Below, one piece after another: positions 23,686 through 32,470 of a DNA stretch of 43,581 nucleotides. Source of the stretch: an uncultured Armatimonadota bacterium (lineage in GTDB: Bacteria > Armatimonadota > Fimbriimonadia > Fimbriimonadales > Fimbriimonadaceae); assembly GCA_903927025.1 (NCBI GenBank), contig CAIYLG010000009.1, positions 1 through 43,581 of the forward strand. The letters are read 5' to 3'. How positions within the stretch are numbered: position 1 is the stretch's first letter; each line of letters opens with the position of its first letter. The position numbers and the translations under genes were made by a program. The notes beneath the pieces are model-generated. The model ran no database searches, was not told the DNA's origin, and was given only the letters and a program-made list of their open reading frames with translations.

Positions 23686-25869
23686 TTACTTGACTCTGCC
23701 GCGGAGAACCGTGATCGAGTGAGCCGGAAGTGAATACAAAGTTGTGCCTGTGGCCTGCACCGTGGTCTGCTCGACGGGGCCGTCTGGCTTGGCGTAGCCG
23801 CTCAGCAGGTTGCTGACCCATACGTAGTCCTTCGGCGAGAACTGGCTCACCGAGACCGCGCCCGTATATTGGTGAGTCGTACCGTTGGTAAATGCAACGG
23901 ACACAGAGTGGGCGGCGATATCCGTGTTAACCAGCATCAGCGAATACTGCCCGTCGGGCCTCTCCAGCGCATAGGGAAGCACCAACGGATTTCCAGAGGT
24001 GTCGGTAACTCCAGATGTGGCCGGAACCACGGTGTGGGGGCGATCGCCGGGAAGACACCACAATTTGCCCATCATCTGAGAAGAGTAGTACTGCGACGTC
24101 TCTTGAAGAATCTGGTCGGCGTCGTTACCCAGGAGCATTCCGATAAGTCCGTAGCTGGTTCCTCCATTGGAAAGAGAGTAGGGGAAGTACTGATAGTAGT
24201 AGGCCGCCGAACCACCACGTTTAAAGAATTCTCCCACAAATACCGCATGCCACAGAGCCCCCAGGACATCAACAATAGGTTGATCAGGTGCCGCACTCAG
24301 GTTGTACTCGGAGATGATCACCGGGGTTGATTTTGGGATTCCTGCTTTGCTGACCCAGTCAAAAATCGACTGCACCTCAGCTGGCTCTTGGGGAACGAGT
24401 GTCCAATCCAGCGCCGCCTGATAGAACGGATAGTGCTCCATCGACACGAAATTGAGGAGGTTTGCTGCTCCGTGACTCACTAGGTAGGCATAAAATCGCT
24501 TGAGGAAATCAGTATTGCCAGACGAGTCGGCCCACGTTTGAACACCATTGTAGGACGTCACCGGTCCCCCTAGCTTTGCCAAAGGGCATGCCTTGTGAAT
24601 GGCCGTCGCCCATTGGACGTAGAGTGCGGCTTCATCCTCCGGCGTGACCCACGCTCCATCGGGCTCCTCGCCAAGTTCAACGCCCTGAATCGGATAGTGC
24701 CTCTGAGTAAGGTACTGAACTTCCGCGACGGCATTCTCAGGAGTGCTGTAAAGCATCGGAACAGCAACCAGGGCGGGTTTATGTTGCTGAAGGCTCGACT
24801 GGAACTGGTAGTCCAAGCCGATCTGTTCGCTCTGCAGTACTTGCCCTGCAGCGCTATGCCAGGGATCGGTGGAAGACACGTAGGCCACGGTTTGGGTGAG
24901 ACTAGGCGAATGCACAACGTAGTCAGTGAACGTTCCGAAAGAGTCGACGGATCCGACGCCCACTTCGGCCACTGCATAGCCCATCTTATTTCGAGCGTCG
25001 CTGGATCCGTGTGTATCGTACGTCCCGGAGGACTGGGTCATCACGATTCGCACGTACTGGCACTGCACGGGAGTGGCGGCAACCTTTAGGGTCACCAGTC
25101 CCCCTTTTCCTGTGGTTACAGTTCCGTTTGGAAACGTAGCCCAATTGCCAACAGTAGGGTCGTATAGCGGATCATCGCCTGTCCAATACTGCACCTGATA
25201 GCTGACCGCGTACGGATTTGACCACTGGATTTGAACTGCGTTGACGCCCAGTGTCGAGCCTAGGTCGAGAAAGAGCCACTGAGGGTGTTGCGAGTCTGGA
25301 TCATGGGTGTACGCGGTGCTCAGGTACGGATCGCTTTTCCAATAAGAGCCTGTATCTCCGTCTGTCAGATCGCTGTATGCCAGGCTGTCGCCATAGTCGT
25401 AAGTCGCTCCGCGATGGGCGAGCGAATAGCCGTAGCTGTCCACAATCTTTGAACCCACGTTGGCGCTACTGGTGAAGTACCCCTGCTGATTAGCGGCGTC
25501 ACTCCATGTTCCAATTGGATTCCAGTGCCAATCCTGAACATTGAGTTCTGTGTACAGCCGGTAGGAAATGGTTCCGAATCCGGCTCCCAACATTTTTGAC
25601 ACGTTGATTGGCGCGAATAGCTGAGGGATCTCTCCGGCCGAAATAGAGTCAACTCCGGCACCGAATGCCCGATCCGGAAAGAGGTGGCTTAAGGTGTGAG
25701 TCGGGGTGATGTCCACACTGATCACACCTGAGCCGGGAACCAACGGGGGATTGTGCAGATTTTGAACTGGCAACCGCTTTGGCGGCTTTCTGAAGTGCTT
25801 GTGCGGCTTTACCTGCGCACAGACTGCCCCAAGCACAGCCAGACACGCAATCGCCGCAATGAACTTCAT
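23686..25869 (-). CDS. Exported clan GH-A-like glycosidase with inserted discoidin (F5/8C) domain
   Basis: 727 aa with a signal peptide (FIAAIACLAVLGAVCAQ). The N-terminal part resembles the start of a (beta/alpha)8 glycosidase: FGAGVDSISAGEIPQLFAP and GFGTISYRLYTELNVQDWHWN. A discoidin/F5-8C-type beta-sandwich follows at about 150-300, with LFLDLGSTLGVNAVQIQWS and YVRIVMTQSSGTYD. After that the barrel resumes with GLDYQFQSSL and GVELGEEPDGAW, where Glu402 would be the acid/base, and TPVIISEYNLS, where Glu521 would be the nucleophile. A beta-sandwich ends the protein (QYSLMLVNTDIAAHS). GH39, GH51 and GH79 are candidates; the family cannot be fixed by eye. The gene probably acts on a plant or microbial polysaccharide outside the cell. 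A TAATAT box 7 nt before the ATG and no Shine-Dalgarno suggest a leaderless mRNA. Confidence 0.8.
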   Translation of the reverse strand: MKFIAAIACLAVLGAVCAQVKPHKHFRKPPKRLPVQNLHNPPLVPGSGVISVDITPTHTLSHLFPDRAFGAGVDSISAGEIPQLFAPINVSKMLGAGFGTISYRLYTELNVQDWHWNPIGTWSDAANQQGYFTSSANVGSKIVDSYGYSLAHRGATYDYGDSLAYSDLTDGDTGSYWKSDPYLSTAYTHDPDSQHPQWLFLDLGSTLGVNAVQIQWSNPYAVSYQVQYWTGDDPLYDPTVGNWATFPNGTVTTGKGGLVTLKVAATPVQCQYVRIVMTQSSGTYDTHGSSDARNKMGYAVAEVGVGSVDSFGTFTDYVVHSPSLTQTVAYVSSTDPWHSAAGQVLQSEQIGLDYQFQSSLQQHKPALVAVPMLYSTPENAVAEVQYLTQRHYPIQGVELGEEPDGAWVTPEDEAALYVQWATAIHKACPLAKLGGPVTSYNGVQTWADSSGNTDFLKRFYAYLVSHGAANLLNFVSMEHYPFYQAALDWTLVPQEPAEVQSIFDWVSKAGIPKSTPVIISEYNLSAAPDQPIVDVLGALWHAVFVGEFFKRGGSAAYYYQYFPYSLSNGGTSYGLIGMLLGNDADQILQETSQYYSSQMMGKLWCLPGDRPHTVVPATSGVTDTSGNPLVLPYALERPDGQYSLMLVNTDIAAHSVSVAFTNGTTHQYTGAVSVSQFSPKDYVWVSNLLSGYAKPDGPVEQTTVQATGTTLYSLPAHSITVLRGRVK

Positions 25870-25995
25870 GGGATCTATATTATCGTCAGATTAACGCCCC
25901 TTTCCTTTTGCCGGAGTCACGTTTTTGGGACTTGAGGCTGCCCAGTCCAATTGTTCCACGAACTTCGAATTTTATTGAGGGGCTGGGATCACGGG

Positions 25996-26001
25996 TAAGT
26001 T
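25996..26001 (+). promoter_or_regulatory. Candidate -10 box of hslU
   Basis: TAAGTT lies 7 nt before the ATG at 26009, matching the spacing of other leaderless candidates here. TTATTG at 25972-25977 could be the -35 element with an 18-bp spacer. Confidence 0.35.
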
Positions 26002-26008
26002 GTTATTG

Positions 26009-27412
26009 ATGAACCTGCCTATAGAGGAACTTACTCCTCGCCAGATCGTAACGGAGCTAGATCGCTATATTGTTGGCCAAAACCAGGCAAAGCGAGCCGT
26101 TGCTGTCGCCCTTCGAAACCGGTACCGCAGGCAGCAGCTTCCGATTGAGGAGCGGGAAGACATCATGCCCAAGAACATCTTGATGGTCGGTCCCACCGGA
26201 GTGGGCAAGACGGAGATTGCTCGAAGGCTCGCTCAACTCGCGAGAGCTCCATTCATAAAGGTTGAGGCGACCAAGTTCACTGAAGTCGGGTACGTCGGGC
26301 GTGACGTTGAGTCCATGATTCGTGACCTAGCTGCCGCCGCAGTTCGACTTGTGGAGCGGGAAAAGATGGATGCGGTTTGGCCAGAAGCCAAGCGTCGCGC
26401 GATTGAGCGCATTGCAGAAATGATCGATGAGGAGATCCAGTCTGAGACTCCCGCCGAGGAACCGGTCGTCGGGGACAGCATTGACGAGGTCATCCCGTTC
26501 TACACAGGATATTCGCCAGAAGCGGCTCAGGCGAGAGCTGAGCGGCTGAAGAACCTTGAGGTGGAGATCGAAGAAGGGAAGCATGATCCCCGAGTGCTCG
26601 AAATCTACGTCGAAGAATCCAGCAACCCCTTCCTTCAAGTGTTCACCCCAGGCGGAATGGAAGAGATGGGGATCGACACGAATCAATTGGCCAGTCCCTT
26701 CCCATCCAAGCACGTTGCCAGGAAGATCACCGTCGCAGAAGCTCGGGAATCTATGGTAGATGACGAAGCCAAGAAGATGATCGATCGCTCCGCTGTGCAG
26801 CGCGAAGCGATCGTACGTGCTGAGCAGACTGGCATCGTGTTCCTCGACGAAATTGACAAGGTGGCTGGCAAGAGTGGAAGCTCGGGACCGGATGTCTCAA
26901 GGGAAGGTGTCCAGCGGGATCTCCTCCCCATCATTGAGGGCTCGACGGTTGCTACGAAATTTGGACCATGCCGAACAGACCATATCCTGTTCATTGCCGC
27001 TGGAGCGTTCCACATCTCCAAGCCAAGTGACTTGATTCCGGAGCTTCAGGGGCGATTGCCGATTCGAGTCCAGCTCGATTCACTCAATGAATCAGACTTC
27101 CGGCGGATCCTGTTCGAGCCCAAAAATGCACTCACCGTCCAATACCAAAAACTGTTGGAGGTTGAAGGCGTCGAGATCAGTTTCACAGAGGATGCCCTAG
27201 ACGAGATTGCCCGATACGCCATGCTGGTCAACGAGAAGATGCAGAATATCGGTGCAAGGCGTCTTCACACGATCATGGAACGGCTCCTTGAAGATGTGCT
27301 CTACGAAGCCCCCGAAATTGATACAAAGAAGATTGTCTACTCGGCCGAAACCGTGTCGGCAAGGCTGGAGAAGGTGGTTCGGGACAGCTCCCGAAGCAGC
27401 TTCCAACTATAA
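26009..27412 (+). CDS. hslU: ATP-dependent protease ATPase subunit HslU
   Basis: 467 aa from ATG 26009; TTG codons at 26000 and 26006 are possible but less likely. The start MNLPIEELTPRQIVTELDRY is the standard HslU opening. It has Walker A GPTGVGKT (61-68), the pore motif GYVGRDVESMIRDL, Walker B IVFLDEIDK with GVQRDLLPIIEGS, sensor 1 region HILFIAAGAFH, and the C-terminal end that normally activates HslV. The intermediate I-domain (about 110-230) is somewhat diverged but present. HslU unfolds proteins and feeds them into the HslV peptidase, and a hslV gene normally lies directly upstream. None is found in this window, so HslV must be elsewhere or another protease is used. The following lysozyme-like gene is close (55 nt) and may be co-transcribed. 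Confidence 0.95.
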   Translation: MNLPIEELTPRQIVTELDRYIVGQNQAKRAVAVALRNRYRRQQLPIEEREDIMPKNILMVGPTGVGKTEIARRLAQLARAPFIKVEATKFTEVGYVGRDVESMIRDLAAAAVRLVEREKMDAVWPEAKRRAIERIAEMIDEEIQSETPAEEPVVGDSIDEVIPFYTGYSPEAAQARAERLKNLEVEIEEGKHDPRVLEIYVEESSNPFLQVFTPGGMEEMGIDTNQLASPFPSKHVARKITVAEARESMVDDEAKKMIDRSAVQREAIVRAEQTGIVFLDEIDKVAGKSGSSGPDVSREGVQRDLLPIIEGSTVATKFGPCRTDHILFIAAGAFHISKPSDLIPELQGRLPIRVQLDSLNESDFRRILFEPKNALTVQYQKLLEVEGVEISFTEDALDEIARYAMLVNEKMQNIGARRLHTIMERLLEDVLYEAPEIDTKKIVYSAETVSARLEKVVRDSSRSSFQL

Positions 27413-27467
27413 ATTCTGCGGAGAGACGGCAAAGGGTGAGTTAGAATAAGTTGTGTTGGAGGCAAGG

Positions 27468-28913
27468 ATGCGACTTCGATTGATTGGAACTTTATTGGGC
27501 GCCGCTAGCCTGGTTTATTCTCAGGGGCAAAAAACGGTGCCTCTTCCGGCGGTTCCACCACCTTCACCGCAATTCTCCGCAGACGACAAGGCGAAAGTTC
27601 TTGGCTACTGGGCGCAGCCTGGTCGATACTTTGCTACGTCCCCGGCCGATGCCCAGGCTAAGGGGCTTTGGCAGGTACGACTCACGGTTAAGGGCTCCAC
27701 CTGGCTTTGGAATTACAACAAAGCCAGAAAGGTAAGTGCCCCACCCACGGAAAACGCCCAGCCGGCAAATTCCACCCAGAAGGACTGGGAGACTTGGGTG
27801 GTTGCCAAGTTGAATCGAGATCGTTGGGAAGCCCTCCAAGCAGCGCAGTCCGCCAATGAGAAAATCCTAGGCACTCGACTTCCTGTGCCAGACCGAACCA
27901 TCCCAACCGCTGAACCACCGGTTCCTGGACCGATTCCGGATGCACTTCTAGCCCTAGCCGGAGATCCACCAAAATTTGCAGAGGCGGTTGTGCCGATGGA
28001 GCATGACGTTGCTTTTGACGACATTACGCTTCAGTATCAGGACAACATCCGGGTCAGCAATCCCCGGTATCCCTACTACCGATTCGCCCGAGGTGTGAAC
28101 TCAGAAGGCGTAGCCGTCAAAGAAATGCCAACGGACCGGATGGATCACTTGTTCCGGCTGGCTTCGGTTTCAGAATCAGAAGCCCGGATCATGCGAGCGG
28201 TCTCGTTCCTTGAAGGTGGATTTGATGCCATCAACACCTACGACACCGGATTCGTCTCCATTGGGTTTATTCAGTTTGCCAGCCTCAAAGAAGGCGGCGG
28301 TTCCCTCGGCGAGTTCCTTCTGGAGTACAAGACGAAGAATCCCGATGACTTCAACCGGGATCTCCACCAGTTTGGCATCGACGTGACGCCGGCCGGGTTG
28401 CTTGATGTGCTTGACCTACAGACGGGAGCCGAACTGTTTGGGCCGGATGCCGCAATGAAGATCGTTGAAGATCCCAGGCTCGTTGCGGTGTTTCAACGGG
28501 ACGGATTGAAGAGCGATAGCTTTATCGCCGCTCAGATACGCTCTGCGAAGACTCAGTTTTTTCCCGCTGAAGATGCAATTAAGGTGACCGTCGGAGGCCA
28601 GACCCTAACCGGGAAGGTTTCCGATATCATTCGGTCAGAGGCGGGCTTGGCGACTCTGATGGATCGCAAGGTTAACACGGGAAAGATTGACCCATTCTTG
28701 TCCGTTGTGACGGACGTGGCCAACGCACTGAACGCCACATCTCTTTCTGATCTTGCTTCCCATGAAGCTGAAATCGTCCAAAAGATGAAGTATCGAAAGA
28801 ACTACCTTGGTGACACGACGCTTTCCCAACCCGATACGAGCCGATTGAGCCGATCCAACTCGAGTGGAAGTAGGGGCGGCACCAAAGGCAGAAATTCGCG
28901 CGGCCACGGTTAG
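27468..28913 (+). CDS. Secreted protein with a lysozyme-like domain (putative peptidoglycan hydrolase)
   Basis: 481 aa from ATG 27468, chosen because GGAGG lies 5 nt upstream and the protein then begins with a good signal peptide (RLRLIGTLLGAASLVYSQ). GTG 27453 and TTG 27456 are alternative starts. A Pro-rich linker region follows (about 115-180). Residues about 235-300 carry SFLEGGFDAINTYDTGFVS followed by IGFIQFASLKEGGGSLGEF. This pattern resembles lysozyme-superfamily domains that cleave peptidoglycan, with Glu249 as a candidate catalytic acid. The C-terminal tail is Ser/Gly/Arg-rich (SRSNSSGSRGG...). No database family is firmly recognised, so the hydrolase role is inferred from motif similarity and from the next gene, a GH20 hexosaminidase. 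The gene follows hslU closely. Confidence 0.65.
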   Translation: MRLRLIGTLLGAASLVYSQGQKTVPLPAVPPPSPQFSADDKAKVLGYWAQPGRYFATSPADAQAKGLWQVRLTVKGSTWLWNYNKARKVSAPPTENAQPANSTQKDWETWVVAKLNRDRWEALQAAQSANEKILGTRLPVPDRTIPTAEPPVPGPIPDALLALAGDPPKFAEAVVPMEHDVAFDDITLQYQDNIRVSNPRYPYYRFARGVNSEGVAVKEMPTDRMDHLFRLASVSESEARIMRAVSFLEGGFDAINTYDTGFVSIGFIQFASLKEGGGSLGEFLLEYKTKNPDDFNRDLHQFGIDVTPAGLLDVLDLQTGAELFGPDAAMKIVEDPRLVAVFQRDGLKSDSFIAAQIRSAKTQFFPAEDAIKVTVGGQTLTGKVSDIIRSEAGLATLMDRKVNTGKIDPFLSVVTDVANALNATSLSDLASHEAEIVQKMKYRKNYLGDTTLSQPDTSRLSRSNSSGSRGGTKGRNSRGHG

Positions 28914-28956
28914 CGCTGGTGTGCCCGGCCGCTAGTGCCCGTTTCCTGAGAAATAT

Positions 28957-31506
28957 ATGCTCCCAATTGCAATCTTAGTTGCGGTGGGTCAGGGTCAGCC
29001 GATCTTTGACTTTGACCTGCGGAACGGTTTGACGATTCGTGCTTCTGGTGTGCCGATTGTCTCCGGTGCAGGAATTCAGTATTACGAAGACGGTTGGAAG
29101 CAGGGCTATTACAGCACCAACGTTGAGTCACCAACCGTTCGTCAAATTGATGCAGACACCCTTGAGGAGAAGTTTGCTGGCTACGGGGGGATGGCTGTGG
29201 GCACGGTGGGCTACCACCGATCCGGGAACCACCTCAAGGTTCACTACGACCTTAAGTGGCTGGGGGATCATCCCGCGAAGCTTGAGATCACCCAAGGGCT
29301 GATCTCAGCAGAAGCCGTTCAGGGTGGAACTCTTAGCGTAGACGGCAAGCAGGGACGGTCTCCGCGATTATCAGCCTATGCATCTCGAAACGATATGGCG
29401 GAGCGTCGATATGGCCCAGATGGGACCTCGGTGCAATTCGACGGACCGTTGGTTAAGCTTGCCGTATCGACATCATCTCCATCCACCTTGTTCGACGCAC
29501 GCGGATACGCTCAAGACTATGCGGATGGGAAGTCTGTGCTTTGGTTTGGAGAACTCGGTCTAGACATATCTAAGGAGAAGCCGCTGGTTTACGATGTGGA
29601 CTGGGTGATCTCGCCGAATCCTGTTCCTGCTCCATCCTCTGCGGTGGCGCAAGTGACTTCGGAGGCTTCGAATACGGCGGTTGTTCCGGAAGAGATACCT
29701 CCATTAATCATCCCTCGACCCACAAGCAATAGCCTTCGGTATGGCACCTTGTTGGAGCTGAACGGCAAGTTTGATTTTCCCGCGGGCCATGTTCGCTTTT
29801 GGGAAGCGGACTTCCTGGGCGGACTGAAGCGGCGTTTTGCGCCTCCAACGCAAGACAAGTCTGCGCCAACCATTCATGTGGATGGAGGGGTTAGCAAGCT
29901 GGGTCTCCATGCTGGAGGTTTCCAGATTACGATTACGGCGACGAGCATCTCCGTCCTGGGAGAAGAAGATGAGGGACTGCACAACGGTCTGAGGACGCTC
30001 GCACAAATTGCGGTCCCCCACAATGGCAGGATCTCCCTTCCGCTTGGATATCTGGGTTCAAACCCACAAATAAAGTGGCGAGGGGTTCACCTGTTCGTTG
30101 GGCCCCAAGCGCAGAAGTTCCAACAGAAACTGTGGGAGCGAGTGCTTCTGCCGTTAGGATTCAACAAGGCAGTGCTTCAGTGCGAGCGAACTCAGTGGGA
30201 TTCCGTCCCAAGTCTGCGCGGTGCGCGTGAGTTTATGACGAAGACCGAACTTGCGGAGCTGTTTACATCCTATCGCAGTTGGGGAGTGGACCCGATCCCT
30301 CTCATTCAGAGTTTTGGCCACATGGATTGGCTGTTCGAGGGCGGCAACAACGCAGATCTTGCCGTGAACCCGAACGTCCTTTACACGATCGACCCGCGTA
30401 AGCCAAAGGCACAAGAGACTGTCAAAGCGATTTGGGAAGAAGCTTTTGAGCTGCTGAAGCCCTCCACGATTCATATCGGATGCGACGAAGTCGACATGTT
30501 GGGCTTTCCGCCAAACCACACTGCTTTGACCACCGAACTTTGGCAGAAGCAGATTCCGTTTCTAGGAGACATTGCCAAGAGTCACGGATCAAAGCTGATG
30601 CTGTGGGGGGACATCGCTCTGGCTCCATCTGAAGCGATAGATGCTCACAATGGCGAATCGAAGACGGAGGCGGCCAAGCGACGAGCGGCAATCCCGAAGG
30701 GATCCATCATTGCGGACTGGCATTACAAGGCCGATTCCAAGATTGAGAACTTCCTACCTTCATTGAGGTTGTGGAAGGACGAAGGCTTCATGCCGATCGC
30801 TTGCCCTTGGTATCAACCAGAGAACGTTCGAAGTTTGGACCTTGCCGCTGATGTGGAGCGATTGGGCACCCTGCAGACGACCTGGTGCGGCTACTTCAGC
30901 AACGAACAGGGAATGGTCGACAATTTTAACCAATTCTCCGCGATGGTGCTTGCCGCCGACTACTCTTGGAGCACACGCTACGATCGGATTGCAAACCTTG
31001 GCTATGACCCGGCTGAAGTGTTCCGTCGACTGTATTTCGGAACCCCTCGCCCAGTGTCCACTCGGCCGGGTACTCAAATCTACCAAGCCCCCCTTTCCGC
31101 AGAGTTGAGCGCTGGAGACCTTCGAATCAAAACTGGGGTCCCGTTGCAGCTTCGAAGCCTTCTTTCCGCTCCAACGGCTCCAACATCTCTTGTCTTACCG
31201 ACATCGGCAAAGGGAACCCATTTGGCGCTTGCCATGGATGCGCTGGACGTGTGCGACAGCGGGGAAGCGATCGCCAAACTTGTGATCGACCAGGGACCCG
31301 GAAAATCGCGTATCGAGCAGGAAATACGATATGGGCGAAATGTAGCAACCTCCGCCGATGACCAAGGGCTGCCGCTGGCCAGGCGCGCTCAGGGACTTTG
31401 CATCCTTGAGGTAGATCTGCCGTTTGGGGCAGTGCTCAAGACGTTGAAATTTGAATCCGTTGGGGCTCGCGGAGGCTTGCGAATCCATGGAATCACCGTT
31501 TGGTGA
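28957..31506 (+). CDS. GH20-like beta-N-acetylhexosaminidase
   Basis: 849 aa. A short hydrophobic leader (LPIAILVAVG) suggests export, but it lacks basic residues. The first 230 residues are beta-rich without a recognised family. A second region (about 255-360) resembles the GH20b domain that precedes the catalytic barrel (NSLRYGTLLELNGKF, EDEGLHNGLRTLAQI). The (beta/alpha)8 barrel has WRGVHLFVGPQ, FNKAVLQCERTQW and the conserved catalytic pair Asp510-Glu511 in HIGCDEVDML, which binds the substrate acetamido group and donates the proton. Substrates of the family are beta-GlcNAc or beta-GalNAc ends of chitin or peptidoglycan. A possible co-transcription with the lysozyme-like gene (43-nt gap) fits cell-wall or chitin breakdown. 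No ribosome-binding site is evident. Confidence 0.88.
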   Translation: MLPIAILVAVGQGQPIFDFDLRNGLTIRASGVPIVSGAGIQYYEDGWKQGYYSTNVESPTVRQIDADTLEEKFAGYGGMAVGTVGYHRSGNHLKVHYDLKWLGDHPAKLEITQGLISAEAVQGGTLSVDGKQGRSPRLSAYASRNDMAERRYGPDGTSVQFDGPLVKLAVSTSSPSTLFDARGYAQDYADGKSVLWFGELGLDISKEKPLVYDVDWVISPNPVPAPSSAVAQVTSEASNTAVVPEEIPPLIIPRPTSNSLRYGTLLELNGKFDFPAGHVRFWEADFLGGLKRRFAPPTQDKSAPTIHVDGGVSKLGLHAGGFQITITATSISVLGEEDEGLHNGLRTLAQIAVPHNGRISLPLGYLGSNPQIKWRGVHLFVGPQAQKFQQKLWERVLLPLGFNKAVLQCERTQWDSVPSLRGAREFMTKTELAELFTSYRSWGVDPIPLIQSFGHMDWLFEGGNNADLAVNPNVLYTIDPRKPKAQETVKAIWEEAFELLKPSTIHIGCDEVDMLGFPPNHTALTTELWQKQIPFLGDIAKSHGSKLMLWGDIALAPSEAIDAHNGESKTEAAKRRAAIPKGSIIADWHYKADSKIENFLPSLRLWKDEGFMPIACPWYQPENVRSLDLAADVERLGTLQTTWCGYFSNEQGMVDNFNQFSAMVLAADYSWSTRYDRIANLGYDPAEVFRRLYFGTPRPVSTRPGTQIYQAPLSAELSAGDLRIKTGVPLQLRSLLSAPTAPTSLVLPTSAKGTHLALAMDALDVCDSGEAIAKLVIDQGPGKSRIEQEIRYGRNVATSADDQGLPLARRAQGLCILEVDLPFGAVLKTLKFESVGARGGLRIHGITVW

Positions 31507-31576
31507 GCAAGAATTGTCCCGATTTTTGGCTTCAGGCGTAGGCGGAGGGCCTTTTGGCCCATGACCTCGTCGTTTT

Positions 31577-31637
31577 ACTGAACCTTGTCTTCTAAACAAG
31601 CGTTAGTGCCTTGTTGATAAAGGATTAAAGGTTCAGT
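31577..31637 (+). promoter_or_regulatory. Highly structured leader hiding the ribosome-binding site
   Basis: ACTGAACCTT (31577-31586) is perfectly complementary to AAGGTTCAGT (31628-31637), a 10-bp closing stem. Two small hairpins lie inside: CTTGT/ACAAG (31584-31600) and CCTT/AAGG (31609-31623). The right arm contains the AAAGG Shine-Dalgarno (31627-31631), and the stem ends 1 nt before the ATG at 31639. Folding would block translation, so a ligand-, temperature- or protein-dependent switch is possible. Confidence 0.55.
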
Positions 31638-31638
31638 C

Positions 31639-32001
31639 ATGGTCGGAGTGCTCGCTGTTTCATTTTGCGGAAGAAGGTCAGTAGACGGTTCTATTTGTCT
31701 GGATCTTTGGAGCTACCCGGACGGCACCTACAACCTGGTGGTTGAGCATCAGAACGATAAAGGAAAGGTCGAGGCAGCGTTTCCCTGCAGTTTGGGCCAA
31801 CTCGCAGGTGTCCTTTCAAGACGACCTCTCTCAATCTCCTCAGAGGACGGGGAAGTGATCGTTGAATTCTGCGGAGATGCGGTTTGTGCTGAGTTTGGCG
31901 CCCATGCCGGTGCCGGAAGCTTTCGGTACTGCATCCCGGTCGATGACTATCGAAGGGCGATTGAGTCCCTCGAATACAACGTGATCGGCTACGTAGCCTG
32001 A
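31639..32001 (+). CDS. Small hypothetical protein, 120 aa
   Basis: 120 aa with no signal peptide. The sequence is beta-rich and slightly acidic (VDGSICLDLWSYPDGTYNLV, ISSEDGEVIVEFCGDAVCAE) and contains five cysteines not arranged as a zinc finger. I recognise no family and no catalytic motif. The strongest feature is upstream: a 61-nt folded leader (31577-31637) sequesters its ribosome-binding site. The gene lies convergent to rplL and shares a bidirectional terminator. Codon use looks like its neighbours. Expression of this small protein is likely tightly controlled at translation, which argues that it is a real gene. Confidence 0.65.
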   Translation: MVGVLAVSFCGRRSVDGSICLDLWSYPDGTYNLVVEHQNDKGKVEAAFPCSLGQLAGVLSRRPLSISSEDGEVIVEFCGDAVCAEFGAHAGAGSFRYCIPVDDYRRAIESLEYNVIGYVA

Positions 32002-32025
32002 TCTGAAGGGGCTTCAAAGAGAAAC

Positions 32026-32060
32026 GGTCGCTGTGGAATTTCCACAGCGACCATTTCTTG
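32026..32060. terminator. Bidirectional terminator between the small gene and rplL
   Basis: GGTCGCTGTGGA (32026-32037) pairs perfectly with TCCACAGCGACC (32041-32052) around a 3-nt loop. On the plus strand it is followed by ATTTCTTGTTTTG; on the minus strand by GTTTCTCTTTG. Confidence 0.85.
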
Positions 32061-32076
32061 TTTTGGCTGAGTCGAA

Positions 32077-32469
32077 TTACTTGATTTCGACAGTGCCGCC
32101 GACTTCGGCAACCTGTGCCTTGATCTTGTCGGCTTCGTCCTTGCTGACTGCCTGCTTGATAGCCTTAGGTGCGCTATCAACGAGGTCCTTGGCTTCCTTG
32201 AGGCCGAGACCGGTGATCTCTCGGACAACCTTGATGACGTTGAGCTTGGAGTCGCCAGCCGATGTGAGAACGGCATCGAACTCGGTCTGCTCTTCGACTT
32301 CAGCTGCAGCGGCTGTGCCACCACCCATGCCTGCGAACATGGCTGGGTTGAATGAAGGAGCAGCTGCGGTTACACCGAACTTCTCTTCGAGAGCCTTCTT
32401 GAGCTCAGAGAGTTCGATGGCGGTCATGCCGCTGATCTGATCGACGATGGTTTCTACTGCGGTTGGCAT
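32077..32469 (-). CDS. rplL: 50S ribosomal protein L7/L12
   Basis: 130 aa from ATG 32469. The open frame extends upstream, but the extra residues lie inside rplJ. N-terminal dimerisation helices ([29 protein letters not shown]) are followed by an Ala/Gly-rich hinge, then the globular C-terminal domain with the canonical [20 protein letters not shown] and [20 protein letters not shown]. Several copies bind to L10 and form the ribosomal stalk that recruits translation factors. The gene follows rplJ with a 1-nt gap. A strong bidirectional terminator lies after it. The rplKAJL-rpoBC cluster is not continued here: rpoB is not downstream. Confidence 0.97.
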   Translation of the reverse strand: MPTAVETIVDQISGMTAIELSELKKALEEKFGVTAAAPSFNPAMFAGMGGGTAAAAEVEEQTEFDAVLTSAGDSKLNVIKVVREITGLGLKEAKDLVDSAPKAIKQAVSKDEADKIKAQVAEVGGTVEIK

Positions 32470-32470
32470 T

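Noticed and set aside
31547-31560. GGGCC-TTTT-GGCCC hairpin after the GH20 gene as a terminator
   Set aside because: Only 5 bp with no U-tract; too weak to call as a terminator.
31590-31607. CAAGCGTTAG resembling the right core site of an integron attC
   Set aside because: No matching left core (RYYYAAC) or long imperfect stem lies upstream, no integrase gene is present, and the bases are part of the leader fold.
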